A stretch of 64,000 nt of DNA from Mactra quadrangularis (lineage: Eukaryota; Mollusca; Bivalvia; Venerida; Mactridae): the NCBI GenBank assembly GCA_025267735.1, contig CM046293.1:6534560-6598559 (forward strand), written 5' to 3'. Position 1 is the first letter of the stretch. The number at the start of each line of letters is the position of its first letter. The position numbers were made by a program, and so were the translations under genes. Shown in pieces: positions 48,801-60,800 of this stretch. The notes under the pieces were generated by a model that was not told the origin of the DNA, did not search any database, and worked only from the letters and a program-made list of their open reading frames with translations.

Positions 48801-51800
48801 TCAAAACATATTAGAAATACTATCTCTGGTCATAACTCAACTGACATACATGATTTGAAAATTGAAAGAAACAATTAAAACTATTTTAGTTTTTAGTTTA
48901 ATATGTTTGATATGTTTGATATGTTTAAATCCATAGTCGGTAATTTTAATGTTGCTTCTATGTTTACATATAATCATAATGTATGTATTTCAACAACTTA
49001 AATAATGCTTGTATTTAATGTCTCAAATTTTCCCATTAACTCAACTAAAAATTAAATAAGAAGTCTGAAAACAAATCAGGAACAACAACAGTCAAAACAC
49101 ACATTCAAAGAGCAAAGAGGGAAAAAGTTTCAGCTTTTTAAACGTTTGTAACATATAAGGACGCCACAGACAAAGTTTAAAAAAAAATAAGAAAAAAGAA
49201 CTTAATGGAGTTAAATAACATAAACCATAGAAAACGACTGTAACACTTATAAATGCTGTACAAAATATACAATTTTGTATCGGTTTCGTATTGTGTCAAT
49301 ATGTTTTTACAGGTTCTTAAAGTACATCTAATCCATCTTTTTCTTTTTCTTTCAAAAGCATGGACAGAAATTCACGACTTGTTTGTTATATGTCCAACTG
49401 GTGACGCTAAAATCAAAACAATTACCAATTCTACTGCCATGATATTAAAAGCTAATGTCAACAATGTCAATAAACTATAACTGTACGCATCAATGAATTT
49501 TTGTCTACGTTGATGACTTGAACACTTGATAGAGTGCAATCTTAAAAGCCGCAATGTCAGCAATGTGTGTGATAATATGTGTTAGTCGGTTCCCAACATA
49601 AATGTACTACTGGATAATAAAATTGTTTATTTTCAGGTGATTTACATTTGTTATATGATGGTATAGGCTTTACAGTATCAATAACTAATATAACACGTGA
49701 TGTGACACCAACATTACCCCCTACATCTATACCGTCTACTATTGTTAGTACAATATCCCCTACTGTTACCCCACCTATATATTGTAAGTATACTGTTGTA
49801 CAAATAGTCCTCCCGGGTCGATAGCGCAGTTGGTAGCGCGCCGGGATTTTGAATGTCATGTCCCGAAGGGGGTACGGGTTCGAATCCCACCCTGGAAGGT
49901 TATAACCTTCCATGCAAACTTGACAATAATGTCAATTTCATCCATAAATAAGATATTATTATGGAGAAGTGTCTGGCCTTGTGGAAAGGTAGGCGAGTAC
50001 TGGTTACAAACAAGGGTCCAGGAAAGCTAGGTTAGGTGCGCTCGATGCCGTGAAATGACCTAAATTGTGTTGACACGGCGTGAACCCAGTAAAATAAATA
50101 AATGAATAAAATAAAGTACAAATAGTCAAATACTATAAAGGAAGATAAATATGACCTCCAGTCGTAGCTGGTTATATATTATTCAAGTTTTTTTCAGATG
50201 TTTATGTTTACATAATTATTTAGAGAATATATTACAGTTATCCAAATTTCATACAAAAAAGTATGTCCGATTGTTTTTAGTAATTCAAACTACATAGCTT
50301 TTATTTATTACTTTAAATATGAATATAATTTTAATTCTTACAAATGTTAGTATTGAAAAAATATGGACATAAATTATCCGTAAAGGATGATTATAAATGT
50401 ATTCGTTTTGTATTTGATTATTGATTATTTGATATCAATTTTCTTTGGCAGAGGTAGAAAACAGTTATGAATATTTGCCGTGTCTACAAATGTAAGAGCG
50501 GTGAACCTACCGCCGTTTATTATCTTATATAAATGTTTGATAAACACTGTAAAATCAATTAAAAATGTGTTTTATTTCAGCTGCTACATTAGTGAACATA
50601 TTATGTGATCTATCAGGTTTAATACATCCTGATTTGTTACAGAAAAATTCAGATAGATTTCGTATGCAGCAAAGAGCATTCTGTAGAGAAGTAAGTTTAG
50701 TTTGGTTTAGTTTATACTAATTTATTTTACTCCAAATCAAGTTCTTACAACTAATTCGGCGCGATATGACCTTTTTGTGTTGGTGCGCCGTAAAACCCAA
50801 ATAAACAAACTTACAACTAAGATTAATCACTTTCGAGACCTCTTCCTTGTCTACCAGTACTAAGCAAGTAGGATGAAGTTTCTTGCTCTAGGGAACGACA
50901 AGGTAATTTTAGAATGGTATTCGAACCAACACGAAAGTGGCTTCCATTGATTACCAGTGCAATATCGTAACAATTCGGATACGTACCTATTTGGAGAGAC
51001 GTAATTGAAAAATGCATATTTGTTTATACATCCGATTTCGGTTCTTTTTGGTCATCATTTACTTTTCTTGCTTTTATGAATGCTACTAAGACGGTTTCTG
51101 TTTTTGCTTTTATGTGTTTTTTTCTCGTGTAAAAAATGACAACTTGTGTATAACACATTATTATTTCTATGTTGTAGCTTTCAGATTTGTTTGAGACAGA
51201 TTCTGTGTTGAGCAATTCGTACTTAGAGTGTTATATAATAGAATTCAGGTATGACCTTAAAGAAATGTTATGTTATTTTGCTATGCTTAACTATTTGAAC
51301 TGAAAGAAGTTTCAATCAAGCATCAATATTTGTTTAAAGGAATTGTAGATTTTTATCAACACATGAGGGTCTATTTGTCTTCTGAGTTATCAAATTGTTT
51401 TATGATAGAATAAGTGCGATTCAAACGATACAAGTAAGTAAAGTCAGCTGTAAAATACCAGTTACATCAGTTACAGCATTACCAAATAGGATGCAATGTT
51501 TGACGGGTAAGATGTCGATTTTGCATGCGGTTGAATCAGAGACACTATAGTGCGTACAAAAAAACAAAACACTGTTTATAATAACAATACAATGAACTAA
51601 CCCTCGACGAGGGATGTCCAGGATGACTTTAAAATACACAATTGTGATATGTTTTACTTGTGTCTTAGTTGTTGGTGTAATGGAAAGCGTTCTACCATAA
51701 CAAGCATGATTTACCAAGTGGTGGTGGTTTATCAACCATGCTAATTTTGTTAAAATGAATTACACAAATTTTATTTTCAATACTGCCTAACCCTGAAATG

Positions 51801-54800
51801 AATTGTCTCAATTTTAATGTTTACCAAAACACGTTTTGTTTTTTTGTATGCACTATAGTAAGAATGAACAAAAATGTGACCTTAGCAGTCACAACAGTAT
51901 ATATGACATGTTTACGTAGATTAACTCTTATTTCAAGATTTTTTAAAATTAAATTTATTCTTGCTGCCAGGTGCATTGTTTTGAATTTGTTGATTTTTTT
52001 ATGAAAATTTACGATAGAAAATAAAATGCAAAAAAATTTTTTTCTTACTGGAAATAATCAGTCCATAAAGAAAAAAAAACACAATTTTAAAATGAAAACA
52101 ATCCTATACCGAATTGACGAAACATAGAATACACAAGATATTGTCAATTATGGTATAACATTAAACATTAAAACAAATGAAGACCTTAACAGTTGCATTT
52201 CATAATGATTTTATCGTGCATTTGAACTTATTACTATCGTGCATTTGGACTTACAACTCTTAAACATATATTTACTAATCTTTATTGATACAATAAATTA
52301 GTATTGTTTCAGAGCAAAATTGACGAATATTTTTTCTATATATTTATTGCAGTGATAACGGTATATACATACATTTCCATGTGATATTAGCTGAGCCAGC
52401 AAGTACACAGCTAGGAGAACATGTATTAGATATAATACATACATTAGCTGATTATACTGATATTGGTCTTACACAGTATCTAGATATTGGTGGTGTTAGA
52501 ATTGAACCGTTTAGTTGTAGCATGAACCTCTATCCTGTAAACTATACACAACCTCAGTCGACAGTGTTTGTAACTATAACACAGACCACAGATATCGTGT
52601 TACCAACCGCAGGTTTGTTTAATTTTTGTTATTTGTTTGTGGCTTCTAAAAGCATATCCTATTGGCTGTGTGGAAGTTCTATGTTTTTGACTATTGCTGT
52701 TCCTGGTATGTTTTCAGATTTCTTAGTATTAGTTATGATATTTTGAATGCATAGGTTTGATCAAGGCAATTTTCAAATTTTTGAGGCTCACATAAAATTT
52801 ACCATTCAACAATGAAATAGAATGATTGTGACTTGCAAAGAACACATTGTTCACTTTTGGACGAAATAACCTAAGTACTCGTATACCTAGGTTTTCTTAC
52901 AGTAGTATATTCTAGATTAGAATACAAGTACGTTAGCGTAAATATTACGTACCGCACGATGCACATTCATCCGTGTAAAAGTCGATGTCTCATTTCTCAG
53001 GCTGAATGGAGTATTTCGTGAAAACATTGTATTGAAGCCGAATATGGGACCATTTGTTACTGTTTTCAGGTTTTCAAGATTGTTTAAGAGCACCATGTAA
53101 GAATGGTGGTACGTGTATAGAGACAGCTGATTATTATAGATGTGTTTGTTCTGATGGTTGGACAGGATATAATTGTGATTCACGTATGTCTTCATTAACT
53201 TAGTTTTGTATTGTATTACTTTCACTTTACTAAAAAACAAAACTACAAAATACTGATACTTAATAATAACAATATCTTGACAATGGATGGTATTTTGTAC
53301 GATATGCAATATGAGCTATATACAAGTATGGCGTATAGTAAGGATACCAATACTATTTTGCCTTTTTTTAATATTTAATATATATTTCATATGTAAGAGC
53401 ATGATGGAGTTTTTTAAGATCTTCGTAAGTATGATTGAATGTCTAAGCTTTTTGGACATTGTTATGGTCTGTTAATTTTTACTATTTGACCTAAACTATT
53501 CGTCTTGTCTGTGAAAACTCGTTTTGGGCTATTGAAACAATTCAATACGCATGACGGTATGCTTGCTTTAGTATGATTTAATTAGCAAAATAAAATGCAC
53601 CAGGATTTTGTTCAAACCGTGTTAGACTGTTGCCAGTAATAGCTACGACAAAATGAAATAAAATATACGAAAAACTATCAAAGTACACTAGTGTTTGGGT
53701 GATTAAATTGCATAGCCTACATATTTGAAACATGAAACATTGTTTATTGTTTATAGCTGAAGATTTATGTAGATCTAATCCATGTTATAACGGAGGTATA
53801 TGTACTGGTCAAATAGATCAACTATGTTTATGTATTGGCACTGGATATACTGGGGAGACTTGCCAAGACGGTACGTTCACTACAATTCATTGATAATTCA
53901 ATGTATACCCTTTTACATATAAATGGTTTGCACCTCGGCCTACATAAAATTGTATTTCCCTCATAAAATATGAACATGATACTGTTTGATTTGGTTTGTA
54001 AGTCGATGATTTGCATACTTGCATACTAGAGGTTACTTACATGAAAATTATACATAATAAATCATATTGTCCACTTTGGAAGAAAATGACAAAAAATGAA
54101 ATATAGCATGTATAACGCAAAATAATTCCGTAAAGTTTTAGGCACACAAAAAGGTTAACATATATAATGTGATATTAATAATTTAATCAATGATTTTCAA
54201 GTTATTAAAAACTGGACCATGTGAAATGCCACTCCTGGTATCGCGTAGATTTAAAGTATGTTATAGAAAATTTTGTATTCATGGTTTGAGGTAAATTATC
54301 ATTTTTTTTAAATATTTATTTATATCTCTTAATGTATTTAAAAAACTATAGATGAGGATGAATGTAGTTGGTCAGATGATATATGTAAATATAATGGTAC
54401 ATGTCATAATACACCGGGTTCATACAGATGTGAATGTCCACCTGGTAGACAAGGTCAAACATGTGAACAAGGTAAGACATTGACTGGTGATAACGACAAT
54501 ATATTTTTAATAATGCAAGCATACAGCTCCTTGTAGGTTATTATCCCATCCAAAATCTAATTGTTTTACGTTGGGCTTCACCTTTATTCGTTTTAACTGT
54601 TTGGTACAAGATGAATTGAAATCAATCAAAAGTATGATCCACTTAAGTTCCTAACCTGTTTTATTATCGAACTAAGCCAAATGTACATTTATATTTCATT
54701 TAATACAGTTTTATTGCAATTTTGTTTGTTTTATTGTATTAAATAAAGTACTAACCTAGGACTTTCACTTTTAAAACAAGGAAAACAAATGCACAAATGA

Positions 54801-57800
54801 TCGCCAGATAATATCCCTTACAGATACACCAAATGATTAGTTTAAATGACGTCACTAAGCATTACACGACCCTTTGAGAAAAGCATTTTGTAGAATTTTA
54901 TATTCAATTTAAAGAGATTATGAAAAGAATGTGGTCATTTATGTTACTTGTAAGTCAGATTTCTTGAAAAGCAAAGATTGCGCATCACCTTTAATAACAT
55001 ATCATAATAATATCACATGTATTTTAATTCTATGTGTTCTATAGGTATTGACGAATGTTCACTGTATGCGCCATGTAGACCTGGATCACAATGTTTAGAT
55101 CAAGATTATCTATATACATGTGTTTGTGACGATGGATGGACAGGACAAAATTGTACTGAAGGTATGTTTGTCATATTGCTTCATGTAAAATGGCCTAATA
55201 TTACTAAACCTTAATGTGTTTAAGCACAAGTTGCTTTTACAAGTAACGTTTTTGTTTGCAGTCGTAACAGTTAAATAGAATTGAATATAGACTCATCTTG
55301 TAGGTGTAAAGAAGAAAAGCTATTTCGATCTATTCGAATTTAAGAATATAACTAAAGACTCAAAAAGAATACATAAGACTCATAAAGAGTATTCATAATA
55401 TTAATGGTTTAAATACTTTTCTTACAGATATAAAAGAATGTGATTCTCCAATTCCTATCTGTAAGAATGGAGGAGCATGTATTGAAATGATTGGTGGATT
55501 TAGTTGTGAATGTGTATCAGGATGGACCGGTCCAACATGTGAAATTAGTAAGACATATACACTTCTTATCCTATAGTTTATTACATTATACATTATTTTA
55601 TAATGAAATAGTTGATATAATTTTGTTAACTATTTTTTATGATGCAATGTTCTTCTTTTATTCTGAAATAGAAGTTAATCCAATTGTAACCGTATTATTT
55701 AAGTAAAAGCCTTTTCTAACCCTCTAAAAGCTCTTCTTTAGAATGTATTTGACTATTTTGATATTATAGTCTATTAATATGTCACTGTTGTATTATACAG
55801 GGTATAATGAATGTACAGGTGTGAATCCATGTTTAAATGGTGGTATTTGTGTAGACACGAGTGTGGGGTATGAATGTTTATGCCCTAAAACATGGACTGG
55901 ACCCATCTGTGAGACAGGTACAATGTATATTCTAAATCTTCTAAGGCTTGAACTGATTCAATATATTTTTGCTTAGAAGGAAGTTAATACATTAGAAAGA
56001 TTTTGATAAATGGTTATTACTGGATCGTCATTTCTGTGCTATGAATAGATACTTATAAAACCCAATTTTGTGAAGACATTATGAATTTTGTTTGATTTCA
56101 TCCGAATAATTTTACTTTTTTTGGGAGAGAGGTATGGGTTTATTCCTTCCGCTTATGATCTTGACTTGTATTGGAAGTATTTGGAGATACACAATGTGTT
56201 AATGATTGCTAAGGTGTTATATGCATTATTAATGTTGAAGTGCTTGGATAGAAATTTTCATGATTTGTATTGTCAAAGCAACCATGCTTCACATTGATAA
56301 GATTAAATGCTGCTGTTGATTTTTTTGTAAATTACTGTGACTCCTTACACAGATTGTTTAATTTCACATATCCTATGTATAATGGCAAAGTGGTTACTAC
56401 GTTGAACTTGTTATCCTTGGATTCTTGTCCAAAAACTACCCAATTGTTTCCTTGCCAAAGAAACTTTATTTTTATAGATAAGTATTGGGAAACAGGAAGT
56501 GAACTCGAAAGTGATAAATGTAAATTGTTAAAACTTGTTTCACCATCGAGCTAAAATGAATTAGTATAAACTATCAAACATATCTTATTTTCAGATGTTG
56601 ACGAGTGTAGTAATCCAGACATATGTTATCGCAATGGTAACTGTATAAACAGAGATGGTGGATATAGTTGTGTATGTTTTCCTCAGTGGGAAGGTCCTAA
56701 CTGTCAACTTGGTAAGGTTGTTCTTTTGGAAACGATTTTTGTAGGACATACCCATATTTATAACAAAAAAATTGTCGTGTTTCATCCTGTCAGGTAATGA
56801 ATCATTCAGACTTAGGAAAATTGCCAAGACATGTTTTTATTAATTTCAATGCATCGATATTGTGGAACAGTTTCAATAATGAAGGCCGAAAATGCAATTT
56901 CTATCTAGGTCTCAAAAGCAACGTAAATTACCTGATGTTGGTAGCGAAGGTTTTCTAATGGTTTTAGCTCTTTCGACTAGCCTATAGAAATGTGCTCTGT
57001 TCTAGAAGAAGTCGAATATATTGATACACCATTGCAAATTCAACATGCTTCACTAATCCATTAACTTACTCATTCAAATCATGGAGCTGACTATCTTAAG
57101 GTTTATTAGTTTTACCAGTATCTAAATTTTTACCAGCATCTGTTGACATTCTCGTAAGAATCCTCAGCAATTTGGAAATTATTGCCCAATAAAACAATAA
57201 AGCCTTTAATAATGGCATCAGGCATAACTAAAACAATGTAAAAATCGTTTTTGATATTACTGCAGATCATAATGAATGTGAAGATGGAAGTCTTGGTACA
57301 TTATGTTATAATAATGGTATATGTATAAACCAATGGGGGACGTACAAATGTCAATGTACAGATAAATGGACTGGCGATGATTGTAGAGATGGTAAGAAAT
57401 AAATATGTTAGACATTTATGGGTTGCTTTTGAATTTAACAAACATTATATTCCTCTCAAAACTTTTTAATTTTTCTGCCCACCTATTGACTTCGCTGTGA
57501 TATCCCTGAAAAAGTCTAAAAGCGACTTACAGACTTATACAGTAGTGTATATTATAATTTTGTAAATAGATACTTCAAGTTTGTGGTTTAAGAACTTTAC
57601 TTTTGATTAAACAGACTGTCTGTCAATTTTCACTTTTCATTATACAGTCAGTCATCATACTCATTGTCCCTGTAGTACAGGGAACTACATTTCTGAACCT
57701 TAATCATAACCATGTTATAAGTAAATACTGACCTGTGATTGAGGATTGCTATTCTAGATACACAGTCAGACGGATAAATATCCTTAAATAATCCAGGATA

Positions 57801-60800
57801 AGGTTCAATTGTTGATACAAAGCAATATAACCAACAATAAAAATACCATATAAACTGATTAAGGTATTTTAAAATTTTATTTTCTCTTAAATTATTTAGA
57901 TGTTGATGAATGTAATGAACAACAAGCAGTATGTCTTCATGGAGGTGTTTGTATTAATTCTAATGGTGGTTTTACTTGTAACTGTCAAATGGGTTGGACT
58001 GGTGACATTTGTGAGACAAGTTAGTATTTGAATTTTTCATTTACAACTATAATCTATTTAGGTTTCTTATATTTTGTGTTCGCAATGTCTTTATCTGGAA
58101 ACAAATACGATACTTTTATGAAAGCCGAAACTATATTTGTTTATTGAATTTATCAGTACTAATTTGATGAAGCTGAAAATGCTAGACAATGAAATACAGA
58201 CAACCTCGAAATTTTAACCAATTAAAATATATCCACCCTTCTTCACAGATGCCTTTCGTTTTTTATAACTTTACTACACAGAAGCCTTTTGTTTTTTGCA
58301 ACTTAGGTAAAATTTATGTATTTTATCAGCCGGTAAATTAGGCGACGAAGACTATACATCATGTAATAAACACAAATGACACTTGATTAAAACTTTTATA
58401 TTGTTCCTACTAGCCTTAGTTACTCCCTTTTCATTTAAGTGGAACCTCATATAACTTAATCGTTAATTTAGTATACATGTGTATATTATTATTTCTGCTT
58501 TCTTGACTTCGTATGTTCTAATGTTTCCATCTGCTTCTAGGTATAAATGAATGTCAACAGGACAATCCATGTTTACATGGTGGTTCCTGTATTGATTCTA
58601 CAGATGGTTTTGTTTGTTCATGTACACGGTTTTGGACTGGTGATAAATGTCAAACAGGTATAATGTCTTTCAATAGTATGGTCATATTTTGTTACTATTT
58701 GACCTACATTGTCTTTGCATTCTATTCTTTCTGTGATAAGTCAATAGTTTTAAAGTTTGATCAATACTTACCTGCCATTAGATATACATAGGAGGATGAA
58801 CTTATTAAAAGCATCGGAAAAGCAATTCAGACCGATAGTTTTAAAAGGAACAATGCACTGTAAAGAATGGTTTGTTATTTTTTTATCTTCGTATTATTTA
58901 AAAAATGTTATATAATCAAAAGGAGAATTTTTATTAAATGACAAACATTAAAAATACAAATGTTTGAATAAAGTACCCTAACATGTTTTTCATTATAAAT
59001 CATGTTTTTTTAATCCTTAACATATTTACAAATCTGTATGTAAAACAAATACAAAAACTAGTAATAAATCACAAAATTTAAATACTAACAACTAAAATGA
59101 TTCGGAACATATTAAAATATTTACATTGAAGGTGATTTCAAGGCTTTAGGATATCTATGTAATCGATAGAAACAGAACCTGAAATGATATTAACAACACA
59201 AGAATATCTTAGTTCATTTCGAGAATGGTACCCGCGATCCCTTCATTCGCAATTAGACTAAAAACCGACTAAGTTAAATGAGCAAGAACTGAAAGAAAGT
59301 AATAAACAAATTGAATTTTAGATATAGATGAATGCAGCGTTCCTAATATATGTAATAGACGAGGTTTATGCAGTAATTCTGATGGTAGCTATATGTGTCA
59401 GTGCAATAGTGGTTGGACTGGTTTTCATTGTGAAAATGGTACGTACCTTGTGTATTGATTTGAATATTTACTAAATAGAAATAATTTAATACCCACAATC
59501 ATTAAGTGGTCATATTTGTTAAATAATTGATAGTAATCATGCCTATGCTCATTTATGGTAGGTAATTAACCGGCAAATAGCGGTGATTATGCTACATTTT
59601 ATATTGTATTAAAATATTTTTAATGAGTTTTATGTACTTATGATATAATTTAGAATGTGTTTAATAATCACTAAGTATCTCTATTTAAGTGTTGTTTTAT
59701 TTGCAGATAGTTAAGTGCGCTACACCATTCCCCTTACTTAAATGATCTAACTAAATTAAATGAATATAAAAAAAAGATAAAACATGTTTTTACATTAAAT
59801 ATAAATATGCGCCGGTATTGATATACTGGTAATATTTTATGAAAAAGACGATATCAAAGACATTTAAATATATGCTTTTTGACAAAAATAGGCAATTGTA
59901 CGATATTTCGATTTAAAAATTAGGTATTTTTGTTATTTGCCTTGTTTTCCAATTTTTCTTTTGTATAACATGTCATGACATCGATTGTTATTAAAACACA
60001 TACCTAAATTGAAGTAAAGCATTGATTACACCTATCCGCCATAGAATTTTGAATAGATAACAATATCAAATCCGATGATTATGCTGTAGATATACCAGAA
60101 GACTCTAAAATTTCGACATGAAGTGTTTATAACAATAACATTACACATTTATATGATTATGTTCTAGATATAAATGAATGTAATGATGCATCTCTGGGTA
60201 CTCTATGTTACAATGATGGTAAATGTATTAACCAGGGAGGTTCATACAAATGTATATGTAAGGAAGGATGGACTGGAGCAGATTGTACTACAGGTAAGCT
60301 GGTAGTCTTGACACTGCAGGTAAGTGGAGTGTATGGTCCCGGGTTACAATATTGAGCATGTAAATTACAAACCTTGAATAACTCTTAAATGTAGATTTGT
60401 AATATGTCCATATGTAACCTCATTATTTGTTTGAATTTTGACAAAGGTTATTATGTGTTTGTTTAATTCTTATTGTTCATTAACTAGTTTTTCTATTGTG
60501 GCTCGGCGATTTGGTTGAGCGGTAAAAGGGGTTGGCCTATGAACAAACAATCGCAAACAATTGCCACAATTTTCCCTTGTGATCGTTGCATTTTTATATC
60601 ATGTATTTTTATTTGAGTTAATTTTTTGATTGCAATAAAAAGAACAAAGAAATTGGAAATACATTTTACTTGAAAATAAAAAAAATGATGTATTCTTTTA
60701 CAGAAACAGTTGCCTGTGCATACATCATGCATGCATGCTTAAACAAACATGATGCATGCCTTAACGTTGCTTAAATATAATTAACACCTGCTTCAAAAAA

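Noticed and set aside
49813..49890. Genuine tRNA gene
   Set aside because: Box A and box B are good, but the sequence continues into a SINE body with a tail and target duplications; the acceptor stem is not convincing. The same holds for 18320-18395 and 33640-33710.
49557..49913. 118-codon minus-strand frame
   Set aside because: It overlaps exon 17 of the plus-strand gene and the family A SINE.
56088..56554. Two open frames between EGF 6 and EGF 7
   Set aside because: They overlap a degenerate family C SINE and have no splice-compatible phase or domain.
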